A stretch of 64,000 bases of DNA from Manihot esculenta (GCF_001659605.2 NC_035161.2:2920343-2984342), one strand, 5' to 3'. Shown: positions 21,169 through 33,808, counted from the stretch's first letter. Notes: generated by a model not told the origin, from the letters alone. Translations and numbers: made by a program.

Positions 21169-23750
21169 TGATAAAGGTCAGACCAGCCTATCACCTAAGA
21201 AGGATCATCATTAAGCAAAGGCCAGGAGCCCAGAACGAAGCGATGAAGACGCCTCGGAATCCTACAACGTTATGGGTCAGAAGCTCAACCCATTGATTAA
21301 AGCAAAGCTCACGGGTCGGCTAGTCCAGCTCGGAAAAAGTAAAATTGAAAGCTAAGGGAACTTAGAGCTCAGATCATTGAACACAGACAGAGCTCACAGG
21401 TCGGATAGTCCAGCTCGAAAAAAGAAAATTGAAAGTTATGGATCAGAAGCTCAACCCTTTAATTAAAAGCAGAGCTCGTAGGTCGGATTAGTCTCGCTCA
21501 GATAAAGTAAACCGAAAGCGAGCTCACAGGTCGGTCGGTACAGCTCGGAAAGAGTAAACTGAAAACTCAGACTGGCCAAATGGATTCCAGGTCGGATCAA
21601 TTAAAAAGCAAGAAGGAAAAAACAATATCGTAGACTTCTTAGGGAAAACCACGAAGAAAATAGTCTCAACATCTCATTCATAATAAAGAAGAAACAGTTC
21701 GGATATGAACGAAAAAATGAAAGTTTCATTACAACACGTTACGAATACCCACATTACAGAATAAAAAGCTATCCTTAGAGGATTTACATGATCAGATACA
21801 TCGTCTACGTTTACATCGCTATCACCCATCACACTATCCTAGTTTTCGATACAGAGGAACTCTAGGATACGGAAAACGAGCTCTGTAGGTCGGCTGAGTC
21901 CCGCTTCGTTATTATTATAGGGGAACTGAATAAGTTGATTCCCATAAGCATTTCTCACTGTTCCCCTATAGGCAAACATTCGGTTGCCCAAGTGTGATGC
22001 ACGATACGTACGAACAAGCTCAGATATTATATGTTGTTCGTATGTCACGCATGAACAACATAAGTCTTCGAGTTACGGCTTCAGGAAGATCACAGAGCAT
22101 ATATTCGAAGGCATCGACGGAAGCTTGACTGAGTACAGCAGGTCTCAGCCTCTTATAATACAGGTACTTCACACCAAAGGGGACAATAAATTGATCATTT
22201 TCGCCACTTCCATTTATATCAAAAGCAGACAACATGGACATCGGGGAAATTTCCTTCTCGAAGGAAGGTAAAGTCAAAACAGACCCTCCAACAGCCCATA
22301 GCCTCTTTGGAGCTCGAACAACAACCAGAGGAGGAGGCCAGCCAGATGATCTGGGTAAAACAGTTTCAACGACCTGCCAAATGACTCCACCCATCAACCG
22401 CCCTACTAGGAGGACCTCAGAAGCAACCTTCAGACTCTCTCGAGGTAATATCAAGTTTTCAAGAGGTTTGGACTGACCCATCTTTATCTCAGGTACTACA
22501 AAAAGTTCCAAACAGAGACAAGTCAATCTTTTGTCAAGGTAGTGAAAGCAAGATTAAAGCAAACCCCTGGGGCAACAAAGCAATGAAGCCCCAGGCTCAC
22601 CTCAATCCGTTTGAAGAAGGCATCAAATAGATCCTTTGCAGAAAAAACAGGAGAACCTCGCTGGAAGGAAAGACTCCCTTTCTCCGACAAAGGACCTAGA
22701 AGTGAAGAGGAGTCGACACTGATATATACTCAAAATCCGAAGTCTTGGCGCAAAGTAACTCTAGACTCTAAGCCCACGATGTCAGGATCTTTAAAAGATA
22801 TTCACGGAAAAGGAAAGAGAAGCATGTTCAGGCGACAATGACAGGGAAGTAAAGAAGAGCAGAGTATCTGAGAGGTAAGGAAAGGCCAGAAAGGGAAAGA
22901 GGCAGATAGGATTCAAGAAATGCGGAATGACAAAAAGATGAAAGGGAGTTATAAAGGCATTTGTACGCGAACAGACGCGGTCATAATGGTTCTCGATATT
23001 CACCCCCTCGGCAGTCAGAGCAATAACTGCCAAGAAGGTGAAGGGGCAATTGATGACCGCTGGATTTCCCTACCCCCAATCCTGGGCCTAGATTACGGCC
23101 ACGGCCCATGAAAGGAAAGCCCGCACGCCCTCTCAAAACAAGCCCAGATCATCAGACCCCTGAGGCCGGACTCCACCAGATTCTTTCTCATCAAGATCAG
23201 CCCAGCCCGTATAACCTCCCTACGGATTCCTTCTCCTCTTGGGTTCCGCGTCCAGCCCAGCTCTCGGCCTAGCCCAGGATCCAGAACGAGACTCGTCATA
23301 CAGCCTGGCAGATCCGCTCGAGCGTACGCACGGGGGAGAATCAGAGGCCGTTACGCATGGAGCAGGCGCCTGATACCCTCGTACGCCCATATCTGTATGG
23401 CAGAGACGCGTGGCCCAATCAGGGGAGAGCCGTTATACGTCACCAGTAAGCAGAAAGAAAGGATAAAAGGGGTATCCCTTTGGAGAGATAGGATAAGCTT
23501 TATTCTTCAAGACACAAACCCTTGTAAAACCCTATTCTATTGGATCTCAGATCATCACCCTCCTTGTGACTTTGGCATAAATTGCCTTAGTTAATGGGAC
23601 TAACACCCGCTAGTCAGCCTGGCGGATACTGCCCCGTGGCCTTGGCATAAAATGTCTTAATTAATAGGACTAACACTCAGTAATTAGCATGATAGTGACC
23701 CGCCTCATGACTTGTCCAGCGGTTACCTGCCTTGTGGCATTTTTCTTGTC
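21169..23750 (+). mobile_element. Probable 3' LTR of the Tat element
   Basis: Placement rests on the purine tract before TGATAAAGGTCAG, on similarity of that start to the LTR fragment at 45,781 (TGATAATCGTCAAACC), and on a promoter-like GATAAAAGG at about 23,462 followed by a shared GTTATACGTCACCAGTAAGC stretch (GTCACTAGCAGAC in the fragment). The right end, near CACACTTTCA, is uncertain. Within it, a run of four or more diverged units containing GAGCTCACAGGTCGG and CAGCTCGG occupies about 21,300-21,560. A direct repeat CTTGGCATAAA...GGACTAACAC occurs twice at 23,572-23,680. Confidence 0.5.
22020..22526 (-). CDS. Hypothetical antisense frame in the Tat 3' region, not recognised
   Basis: This open frame of 168 codons on the minus strand starts at 22,526; a second Met (MGQSK) is at about 22,481. 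The product is mixed hydrophobic/charged, with no motif I recognise, no signal peptide and no clear membrane segment. A block resembling the upstream region of the larger antisense gene lies about 500 bp before it, so it may be a second antisense transcription unit. It could also be fortuitous. Confidence 0.3.
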   Translation of the reverse strand: MTCLCLELFVVPEIKMGQSKPLENLILPRESLKVASEVLLVGRLMGGVIWQVVETVLPRSSGWPPPLVVVRAPKRLWAVGGSVLTLPSFEKEISPMSMLSAFDINGSGENDQFIVPFGVKYLYYKRLRPAVLSQASVDAFEYMLCDLPEAVTRRLMLFMRDIRTTYNI

Positions 23751-23818
23751 TCCACACTTTCATCCATCCATCGTTTCTTATTTAAATACCAAAAAAGATT
23801 AAAAAATATATCATAGTT

Positions 23819-23950
23819 TTATTGATAATATTTTCATAAATTACATTCTTTCAAGAATAATTAAAAGACTTGGTCATCTAACTTGATCAATTTATAAGCA
23901 CCAGGATGAATAACCTTAGGAACCTTAGGGGCCTTATCAGTTCTCATCCA
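23819..23950 (-). pseudogene. Integrase C-terminal remnant of a minus-strand Tat-like element (G)
   Basis: The minus-strand reading gives HPGAYKLIKLDDQV, then after one stop a CNL and KYYQ ending at TAA (23,819-23,821). This matches the usual end of Tat integrases (PGAYRL..., then WN..NLRKYY). Stops at two positions show decay. The remainder of pol is missing between this piece and the gag at 24,904-26,342. Confidence 0.65.
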
Positions 23951-23953
23951 ACT

Positions 23954-24898
23954 TGTAACAGCCCGGAAATCGAACTGCTACCGGCACTAGGATCCAGATC
24001 GACTTAAGGTCGCCGAGACCCGTAGTAAGCCTGCTATACTGTCTGTGTACCTGTGAAATCCCATACATGATCATACATTTTCTGTCAATCATTAAAACTC
24101 TTCTTTCCTCCAAGGCTTAACCTGTGCATGCATTATTTCTGGTCTATCAACTCATAATGGTAAGCCTGGTTTTCTCATAATCAATAACAATAAAAGAAAC
24201 ATACATAAACTGATCATGTGACTACATCAAGGGATTACAAACAAACACATCAAACAACACTTCACATGCTTGAACATAAACATCTCCCAAAAACCTCACC
24301 TAAACCTAAGCATGCATACTACCCATCAAACTTTCATAAAACCTTCAAAAATCAGCAAGGAAGTTCAGGATCCACCCTTACCTCCTTAAGAACTTGAGGA
24401 TGAGTGCTCCTAACGTGGAGATATGAAGAAAACCTCTTTCAAAGCTCCAAACTTCCAAACTTGCTGTTTTTGCTCAAAACCTTCAAAACACACCAACACT
24501 CTTAAAACCCTTGACAGATTGGGTGAAAAACATGAAAAATATGAAAGTCAACTTGGGAGAGGCTGGAACTCACCTCTGGTTGCAAGTGGAGGAGAAATAT
24601 CCTCTTTCCACCGACCTTTGGCCCTTTTATAGGTGGCTGGCCAGACCACCTTCGGCAGCCGAACGTGAATCCGAAACCATGCAATGTTCGGCGGCCGAAA
24701 GTGACCTTCGGCGGCCGAAAATTTGCATTTCTCCCTTATTGCGTTTCTTTCAAAACCCATTTCCTGTCACACTTCAAAACATTCAAAACTCTTAAAACAC
24801 TCATGAAAACATAGGTCTTACCCTTCTCGAGGGTTCCGACACCCGAGATTCCACCAGACGACAGGAATTCCGAGGCCGGACTCGAGCCGGGTATTACA
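23954..24898 (-). mobile_element. Solo LTR D (Tekay-type, internally deleted), reverse orientation
   Basis: The plus strand starts TGTAACAGCCCGG and ends CCGGGTATTACA; the length is 945 bp against 2.2-2.5 kb for its relatives, so the central part is deleted. The flanks CAACT (23,949-23,953) and TAACT (24,899-24,903) are a 5-bp duplication with one mismatch. The minus-strand TATA box is near 24,625-24,631. Three TTCGGCGGCCGAA-like motifs remain (24,652-24,722). It splits the relic element G. Confidence 0.88.
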
Positions 24899-24903
24899 TA
24901 ACT

Positions 24904-26342
24904 CACCAGTCTCGGCATTCCATTTTTACCATACTCTACGTTTAAAAACTCAAGGTTTGACTCAGGAACTAAATATCTGTGACATTCTATTTCTGGAGAC
25001 CCTTGTTGTCACTTGGTCCTCCTTCAATTACGTGAATAACCCCTACGGGTTCATTTTCATCAGGATTGACTAGTGCTCTTACCTCAAGTTCTAACTTTTT
25101 TTCTTCTCTATCTTTTATAGCAAACTTTCGAAGCTTTTGTCCCTTATCAGTCTCTCAATTTCATCTTAGAGTGCCCATGATCTTTATGCAATCAGTAATA
25201 CTTTGTCCTGTCTTGCATGCCTAATTTGTTTGGGTTAAACTTGGCGGGCTATTTGACCTCTTTATCGTTTTTCCTCATCCACATAAGTATATGTGTTCGC
25301 AAGTCATTTAGTGGAGTATAGTTTCTAAACTTACCTTAATCACTCCTACTCCGTGATACTGGATAACTTCTTTCACTTTTATAGGTTTACTTATCTGACT
25401 TCTGAGTCTTACTCTAACCCAACTTTTTATCCTCTCTCAACACTTGAACTTTATCATCAAGCCGTATGTATTTCTGAGCCTTATTCATCAATTGTTGATA
25501 GGTGGCGGCTAGGTTCTTAATCAAAGAATCCATGAACTTTATATTGTGAGTTTCCTTCGTCAGTGCCTCGCACGCTATTTCATGATTTAGCTCTTTCACC
25601 TATATTATTCAGCATTGAAATACGAAATCAAGCTCATTAAAGACTTACCCTCTCCTTGGTGGATCTTTCACAGGTTAAAGGAGAGTTTTTTAGGAGGTAT
25701 GTAGGTGATAAATCTGGATTTAAACATCGTAGCAAATTAAGTAAAATTTAGAATGGAATCTGGACTCAGATGTTGGTACCATTTTTAAGCCAAACCTTTG
25801 AGAGTGGACAAAAACACTCGGCACAGTACAAAATCATTGATATCTTAAAGCTGCATTATTGTTTTGAAAATTTTCAAATGACTCCGAAAGTCTACTATTC
25901 TGTCATATTTGTCCAAGCTTGGTAGCTTGAACTTGATAGAGAAAATTTCTACTAAGATCTCTTCTGACAGGGGCGAGTTATCGTTTAGGCCATAGTCCTT
26001 CTCCTACTCCTTCTAGTACCTTTGCACAACTCGGACCAGCTTTCAATCGACATCCTTTGAAGCCTCGTCCGACGATTCCTCATCCTCCAGCTTGGCTTTC
26101 CCTTTAGATTGCATTTGGATCACTTCCATATGAGTCCTCGGGGTCTCAATAGAGGCTTCCTCCTTTATCCTGGAAGCCATAAATGAGGCCTCTGGCCTGC
26201 AGCCTTTTGATTTACTAAAGCAGTTGCTCGTTATTCAGATTGTTGAGATAGAGAGTGTGTTCTGTCCATTGCCAAGGGCAGAAGAAATAATGGCCCCTTT
26301 ATTGGCAGCAATCTTAATAGCAGCTCGTGAATTGTCATCCAT
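24904..26342 (-). pseudogene. Degenerate Tat-like gag (element G)
   Basis: Reading leftwards from an ATG at 26,342, fragments in shifting frames match the Tat gag layout. There is an N-terminal region; then LDKYD, LCRVF and LKGLA.KWYQ-like pieces near 25,900-25,750; NHEIACEALTK at about 25,580; YTPLN near 25,320; and a zinc-knuckle-like DHGH region near 25,180. Many stops and frameshifts make it non-functional. It should encode the capsid protein of a Tat element, and joins almost directly to the integrase tail at 23,950, implying a large internal deletion. Confidence 0.7.
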
Positions 26343-27889
26343 TTAGAGAATGAAAGAAAAGAAAGGTGTCCTTTTAAGAGAAAGTGAAATAGAAGACCGA
26401 TTTTAATTCAAATGAACAGAAAGAATTCAATGGAATTTTTCAGCAACGGAACCAATTGATAAGGCTGAAATGGAGCTAAGCTTGTGATTAGTCAATCTGC
26501 AAAAAGAAAATGTGAGGTGGTTGGTGCCTACAATAGTCACTTCGACTCTCAAGTCAGTAAACTGGAAGAATAAGCGAATATATATAATGAATTGGTTAGA
26601 ATTCAGAATAATTGTGTAAGAATGTGTACCTTAGTCTTTATGCATGTTCACTTTTATACTGTAATAAGATAAAATTAGTTATCAAATCTCCTGAAAATCT
26701 GAATGGTATATGCTAGTGGTTATAGAATCTCGCGTTTATAGACGTAACAGGGATTTGCTAGATTGTGTCCTGCTAACAATAACTTTCTATGAATGCTCAA
26801 CCTACTCTCAAGAGAGTGAGTCTTGGTGAAGTACCAAGTATTACGGTATCTTAGTCTTCCTTTCTATGCATGAAATCTCTGCAACTGCGTGTCAGATTAT
26901 TGGACCATTAATCCTATGGCAACAAATCATGATTTATTTTAGATAATTATACCTACAGGAACTGGTTAAAAAAAGGACCAAGAACTACATAGGTCTGATA
27001 CTCACTTCCTTGAAAAGAGGGAGACAAGTTATGTAGGTTGTGACCGTTCAAGAAATGTAGCGGTTGCTCGACCAAAGCCGATCAAAGAATCGATTATATG
27101 CCTGATATTGCCAGAAGACCGATGATACTTACCAGAAGTGAAGTAGAGAAGAGCAGGAAATTTCATATTTTGAATAAAAAACTTAAGATGTTCATCTCCA
27201 AGCCTAGCCTACTCTACATTATCATATGGTTTCGCGGGCCAAAGTCTAAAAGCCGGTCAATAAGACAGATCCGGATCCTAGTGCTTTCGAGATGGTTCGA
27301 TCGCTAACAAAGACAAGCATAGGAAAGAGCAGACTCCCAACAAGCAAACAAGCAACTCCAAGAGCTCAAACCTAAAGCAAAGCGGTAAGGCGCATCCTCA
27401 TTGCTCGCAAGCGTAGGCTCGAAGGCCGAAGCGCGCTAGTGCATAGAATTTATATATTATAATTTATTATTAATTTTTAAAATTTAATTTAATTTTTTGA
27501 TAATTATCGTGACAAATCAAAATAAAAACATCAAGAACATGCATATTCTTATATCTGAAAAAAGAAAAAAGAAAAATACAAAAAAAAAAAATAAGATTTA
27601 AGTGTTTGATTTAGAGTTAAAATAAATTAGTGATTAGTGTTGAAAATGCTTATACAGCAAAGAGTGTTAAATTTCATTAAAAAAAAAAAAGAGATTTAAC
27701 GGTGAGGTATAACTTAATTAAATTTAATAATTTGGCATAAATTTGTTAAACAAAATAGTTTAGCGTACAATTATTTAAAGTCTAAAAGATTTTTTTTTAC
27801 CATTAATTTCTATTAATTTAAGAGTTAGGTATTAGCGATTATGCATAAGTGGTCATATTAAAATATTAATTTTATATGCTAAACTCGGA
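26343..27889 (-). other. Probable PBS and LTR region of element G, poorly resolved
   Basis: Reading on the minus strand, ATTGGTTCCGTTGCTG around 26,435-26,455 resembles a Tat primer-binding context, and TGACTTGAGAGTCGAAGTG near 26,535-26,560 resembles a motif common near the end of plant gypsy LTRs. I could not fix the outer LTR boundary. Nothing gene-like is visible. Confidence 0.35.
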
Positions 27890-27897
27890 CTTATGTG

Positions 27898-28369
27898 TAG
27901 AGCTGAGTATTCAGTCGGTTCGGTTCAAAATCAAACTGAACTGAATAAATCGAAAATCAAAATTTTAGTATTTATGAAAATCGAATCGAACAGATTTTGA
28001 TCAGAAATCGAATCAAACTGAATCGGTCTGATTCGATTCGATTCGGTTTGGTTTGATCAGTTTTGATTTTTAATAAAATTTTTATTTTTTACACTTTATT
28101 TTTAGTTTTTTAAAATTTAATTAAAATAATTTAATTTTAATATAATTTAATTTATCTATATTATTAAAAATAATATATTATTATCACTAATTGGTTCAGT
28201 TTGGTTTTTTTAATTTTTTTCTAATTAAAATCGAACCGAACCGAAATAATTAAAATTTCAGAAATAAAAAACTAAATCAAACCGAATTAAATAAAAAAAT
28301 CGAATCAAATTTTAAAATTAATTCAATTCGGTCAATTTTTTTAGTTTGAACCGAATAGTGTTCGCCTTA
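27898..28369. mobile_element. hAT-type MITE, 472 bp, older copy in opposite orientation
   Basis: This belongs to the same family as 15,900-16,370, as judged by length, subterminal GGTTCGGTTC repeats and inner sequence, but is inverted relative to it. The ends are decayed (TAGAGCTGAGTATTC; GAATAGTGTTCGCCTTA). Flanks CTTATGTG (27,890-27,897) and CTTATTTG (28,370-28,377) are an 8-bp duplication with one mismatch. Confidence 0.88.
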
Positions 28370-29985
28370 CTTATTTGGCAGTTATGTTAACTTTAACGGA
28401 TTAATTTAATTGTAAATTATAAATAAATTCAATTGTGTAATTTATAATATATTAAGCTTTATTTGTTTTATAAAAAATATTTTTCATCAAAATATTTTTT
28501 ATAATTTTTAACATTTAAAACATTAAAAAAATTAATTAACAAAAAATATTTTTTAGATTAAAGAAAAAATTAAATCGTTTTAAGAAAATAATTTTTTTAA
28601 AAATAATTTTTTTATATTTTGATAATTTTATCAAAATTTATATATGAATTTGTTAACATTTTTAAATTAAAATTAAATAATAAAAAATAAATTATTTTAT
28701 TAAAATATATTTTCATAAAAAAATAAATTTTCATAAAAAATATTTATCAAAATTAAATTATTTTTCAAAAACGAATAGAGTCTTAAATACTGTTTATTTC
28801 ACGAAAAATATTTTATAAAATTTTTTTTATATTTTTCACGTTTAAAATATTTAAAAAATTTAATTAATAAAAAGTATTTTTGTAATTAAAAGAAAAATAA
28901 AATCATTTTAAAGAAAATGACTTAATTTTTAAAAAATAATAAATCTTTATTAAAATCTTTATATATAAATTTATTAATAAATTTTATTTTTAAATTAAAA
29001 TTAAATAATAAAAAATAAATTATCTCATTTTTTATATTTTTTTAAAAAATATTATTCAAATAAAATTTATTTTTTTGCAAATAAACATAATTTAAATTAA
29101 AATTATTTAATAGAAAATAAATTATTTTGTTAAAAAATATTTTTCACAAAAAATATTTTTTAATGAGATAATTTATTCTCCATTGTTTAATTTTAATTTA
29201 AAAATATAATTTATTAATAAATTTATATATAAAAATTTTAATATAGATTTTAAGGTGAGAAGAGAAAATTATTTTCTTTAAAATGATTGTTTATTAAAAA
29301 ATTATTTTATGTTAACTAAATATTTTAAACACTAAAAAATATAAAAATATTTTCTATTTTCCCTTAAACAAATGAAATTACAAAATTTTGTTCACATAAA
29401 ATTATTAAAAGTCGAAAAGTTTAAAAATTTATTTTGCCGTTATCTCTTTTTTTTAACAAAGAGTTTAAATCATACTTCATAACTTAGAGCTTCATTTCTT
29501 TGGTGTGAATTATTTTTTAAGAAAATATTCGCCTAATTCTATGATTTTTAGGATATTTTAAAAAATAATTAATTAAAAATATTTTTCTAATTAAAGAGAA
29601 AATTAATTTATTTTTTAAAAAATAACTTACAAAATCATTTTGCAAAATTTTAATAATCTCATCAACAGAACTAAATTTTCTGTATATAAACATTCTATTA
29701 ATATTTTTAAATTTTTAACATTGCAATTAAATAATAAAAAATAAATTATTTTAACATATATTTTTCACATTTTTCACGTACAAGTCAGAATCTAAATGAT
29801 AAAAATCTTATGAACCTAGTTCTTGTAATTTAACTTAAAATCAAATTTAAATAAATCGGATATAAATTTTTCAACAACCGATTATGTTTGATTACACATA
29901 AAAACAAAATCTTATAATCATTCTGAAGAACTGATGCTCAAATTCTTCAAAAGAGATTGAAATTTCTGAACAAAAATAGAGAGAT
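28370..29985. repeat. AT-rich block with three or more copies of a 250-300 bp repeat
   Basis: Copies at about 28,456-28,780 and 28,790-29,040 lie in the same direction, and one at about 29,110-29,400 is inverted; a weaker copy is at 29,510-29,790. Landmarks are AAAAAATATTTTTCA-like starts and AAATTAAAATTAAATAATAA. Related copies recur at 47,700-47,960 and 48,060-48,370. There are no coding signs. Confidence 0.6.
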
Positions 29986-30402
29986 CAAACGACTAGTAGA
30001 TGGTCTAACAGATGTTAAGACAAAATGATGATCTATGACGAGGTGCGACGGCATGTTCCCCAGTTTACTGAAGGGCCGATTTGCCAGAAAGAAGGGTCGA
30101 CCTGTCTAATGAAAGCATGGCTGGATAAGGCAAGTCTGATAAAAAAAGGGTTGGAGTGCTCGGGATACTCGCAGGATTGATGGAGCCCAGATGCTCATTA
30201 AGATAGGCCAGTTGTCCAGGAGAGCTCAGATACTCGAAAGGCAGGAAGGAAAACCCGGATGCTCGAAGACTCGTTAAGACTTGAGAACTCGGAAGCCTAG
30301 AGGCTAAAGGGCGAGAGTAGTCCGGAAGTCCAGAAACTCACACAAGGCGAGAATGCCCGAAAGCTCTGAATGCACGGATTCTTCAAAGTGCTTAGAAGGT
30401 GA
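29986..30402. repeat. Dispersed repeat block X, copy 1
   Basis: It is alignable by eye with 44,266-44,660: AGTAGATGG, GCAGATGTTAAGA, GGGCCGA, CTCGAAAGGCAGGAAGG and CTTCAAAGTGCT occur in the same order. In copy 2 the block follows a TGCGGAA... LTR start by about 210 bp; here it precedes one. It is part of an LTR of an unclassified family, probably nested. Confidence 0.65.
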
Positions 30403-30624
30403 TGCGGAATCCAGAATCAACTCGTGATCAAAAATCCATCACACAACTTGACAAAGAATAAGGCTAAGATATCTTCCAGAGATTGCTCTACCATACCCCT
30501 AACCAACTAATATGATTAGAAATGAAGATTATGGAGCGAAGGTTGCTCTATCACACCTCTAATCAACCAATACGATTAGAAACGAAGATTATGGAGCGAA
30601 GGTTGCTCTACTATACCCCTAACC
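30403..30624. mobile_element. TGCGGAA-family LTR, interrupted copy (F1)
   Basis: It begins TGCGGAATCC at about 30,403 and matches the copy at 44,056. It contains about three tandem ~60-bp units (GGTTGCTCTA...CCAACCAATA.GATTAGAAA). It is interrupted after TAACC (30,620-30,624) by solo LTR J, continues at 33,814-33,899, is interrupted again by element E, and resumes at 43,345. Confidence 0.7.
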
Positions 30625-33600
30625 TATCACATTCCAAAACCTATGGATAGAAATATAAAAACTATTAGCTTTAAATTGTACCATTCTCAGTTAAAGTAAT
30701 TATCTTCAGGGGAGGTACTAGCTTAACCTCGAGCTAATTAGAGGAGGTGCTAGCTTATCCATAGCCGTTTGACACACAATTCGCCTATAAATAGAGCACT
30801 AAAAGTTGTGTTTAGAGGTCCAACTTGCATTTCATATAGAGTTATACATCCAAAGATAGAGTTAAAATAAGAACAACCAGTAATAGTATTTTAATATCTT
30901 TAAGCTATAATAACTGAATCATAGAAAGTCCAAATTAGAAAACAGACATATCTTAAAATAAAGTATCTAACGTGATAAGCAGGTCGAAATCAAGTTACTT
31001 TCTGGAGGTGCTTAAGAGTTTCCCGACATGTTAGTTTGAGGTGCTTATTAAAACCGATGTGCTTACCTAAATGAAATGAACTTCTAAAAGTTAAAAATGT
31101 AAGTTTAGTAGGTTAATCTATGAATATTGAAAGTTTAAAAACTAAATTGAAACATGTGAAAAAGTTTAGTAGGTTAAAGTGTGAATATGAAAAGTTTAAA
31201 AGTAAATTCCAAGTTTGGCCTCCATCTTTTTCTACTTTTTCACTTAAACCCACCATGTGTCACCTAGCCATATATGAAGACATGACTAAGCATGAAAGGA
31301 AAAGGTGTCATCCATTTCTCCATGCTTGTCGTACCCACATAAAAAAGAAAAGGAAAATCATTTGCCTTCTTATCTTCCATTTCCATCATATTTCTCCATA
31401 AAGACAAAATCTTCATCTATGCAAAATTCTTTCCTAAGTAAAATAACCAGCAAAAAAACCATAGAGAAGGAGGGAAGAAGGAGAGAAGTTTAGGTGCTTA
31501 AGTGGTAAATGATAGAAATTGAAAACTTGATTAGGCAAACATATTCTTTAATGTTTTCAATCAATTAAATGTTGTTAAATGAATTAAAACTCATGTTTTT
31601 CTTATTCTTTGTAAAGAACAAATTCAAAATGAGGAAGGTACATCAAAGGGGAAAGGCAAGAAAAAAGAGTAACTAAGGTCTACCTAAAGTTTTTGGAAAG
31701 AATTGTGCAAAAGGTTTGGTGTTTGTATGAAATTTTGTATTTCCTTTGATTTTCTCATGAGTATGTAAAATTAGGGATTGGTTTTGATAGATGGAAATAT
31801 TCTCTTGATTGTATGGATATGTGATATGAATGTTGAAATGATGATTGGAAGGCTTAAAGCACATAGATACAACATGGGAGCCAAAAATACAAAACTGGTA
31901 GAATAGGTTCCAACAGGATAGCCTGTGTTGTAAGCCTCATAACTTATTGTGTAATTATTGAAATTAAGCCTAACATATAGCAAATGAAAGCTAAGATAAA
32001 AAGCTAAAACTTTCTTGAAGTGACCAGATTCTGAATCTATAGCTAATTATATACAAATTGCTAGTGAACCTAGACTGGTCATAGGGAATTGTGCATCCGG
32101 AACAGTCTGTATCACTTAGACCATAACCAATGATTTACTCATTGAAATGAATTAAGACTAATGACAAATGAACCCTGAGAAGTATACCTAAAACTTTGTA
32201 CAAGAAAGTTAAGCTTGAATCTGTATGCAAATGTATGCATATGATATGTTTTGTTAGATTAAAAATAGATACCAAAATTGTACTGGTTAGAACCTAATTG
32301 GGCAGCTTGCAAAGAAAAATTTATAACTTAAGTTAGAAAAGTCATAATTAGATGCAATATATCTTGTTAGAAAGCTAAGACATAAATACACAAAGTTTAT
32401 GAAGAAAGGTGAGTCTAATTATGTCCACAAGATACTTAGAAATATGACATAATCTAGGCAAAAACAAACCTAAATGTAAATGTTGACCTAAAAGGGATTA
32501 TTGATATGCTAGCTTTGCGGCCAAATTATGCACGTGCTAGCTTAACATGCCTGTTTTATGCACGTGCTAGCTTAATAGAATAAAACTTTACACACATATT
32601 TTTTATGAAATAGTAATATGTTCATGACTGAATATTATGTTCATAACTGAATATTATGTTCATGACTGAATATGGTCTATTACACACATATGTATGCTCT
32701 TAAGGACTCTTTTTATCGACGTGCTTACTTATGCATAAATAGTTCGATATATTTGCTTGTTTCAACGTGTTAAGCATCTAAATGAACAATTTTAATACCA
32801 ATAAATATTTAACATGTAAATATGCATTTTTTACCCTAATAAACCTCAGTGGGAGTCATAGATAGAATAAGGGTATGTCATGCCATATACAGTTTAGCAG
32901 TATTGCTCTCTAAGGGGCTACATGATATGATATTTTCGACACATTATGTGTCATACAGTTTCTCGGCTTTTAAGCCATACAAGCACAGCATTCGGCCCTC
33001 AGGCCATACAGTTTGGCACTTTGTGCTATACAGATACAGCTTTCCCTTATCTAGCTAGTTGATCCTGCGAAGATTTTATAGGGGCTAAGATTTAATTATA
33101 TGACTTATTAAAACCTTACAAGCATGTACACAAAATGGTTACCAAATATGAATGACCTTACAGTTATAAAATTGCATGACTTAATTTGTTCACTTTTCAC
33201 CCACTGACACATAAAATTTTCACTCGTTTATATAAAATGATTTCGTTGTAACTATCATGAGTATTCCTGTTTATACTTGAATGATATATATATTGTTATT
33301 CACCCACTGAGCATAAACTCAGTGCATTGGATTTTTCTATGCGCAGGTAATAGGTAAAGGAAGCAACAATCGAGAGGTCTAGTTCTGCATCAGCAAAGAG
33401 ACATCATCATAACCAGTTATTCTCAACTTTTGTACAATAGGTTGTTTATATTTGGCAAGTACATTAGTAGTCTACTAAGAGTCTGTAAATGAGTGCTGAA
33501 AATAGTACGAATATAAATAAATATGTTTACTATTTTAAGTTATTATGTTCTATTTATGGATTTAATAATGTGATATGAGCAAATATTGAGATTTTATGAG

Positions 33601-33808
33601 TATTTTTCATAAGGATAATTACTGATAAGCAGGGAAACTCTTGCAGTTTCTCCCTTTAAAATTGTTTTGTGATTTAACATACTTTTAAACAAACTAAATA
33701 ACAATTTATAATGTAAAAGTTAACTTAAGTCCACATATATAATTGCATATAGTATAGTATGTGGCATCTTTTACTGAACTATTTTATAAACGGGTAAGGG
33801 GTGTTACA
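30625..33808 (+). mobile_element. Solo LTR J, 3.2 kb, gypsy-type, distinct family
   Basis: It runs from TATCACATTCC (first dinucleotide TG decayed to TA) to GGGGTGTTACA, with perfect 5-bp duplications TAACC at 30,620-30,624 and 33,809-33,813. The uninvaded counterpart at about 44,145-44,170 reads straight through CCCCTAACCAACCAATG, confirming both ends. A TATA box (TATAAAT) is at 30,786-30,792. A CACCCACTGAGC stretch and GCGCAGG near 33,300-33,350 parallel the same region of the Tekay LTRs. No coding region is supported; short frames near 31,120-31,490 look fortuitous. Confidence 0.88.

Larger units (their letters stand above)
10455..23750 (+). mobile_element. Tat-lineage Ty3-gypsy retrotransposon (element H), 5' part outside window
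   Basis: Seen: the end of protease, reverse transcriptase, a degenerate RNase H, a second archaeal-type RNase H and integrase, then a tandem-repeat spacer, a long antisense gene and a probable 3' LTR. The double RNase H and the antisense gene between pol and the 3' LTR are established hallmarks of the Tat/Ogre-Retand group. Gag, most of protease and the 5' LTR lie beyond element B, outside the window. The right end near 23,750 is an estimate, because no flanking duplication could be checked. Confidence 0.85.
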
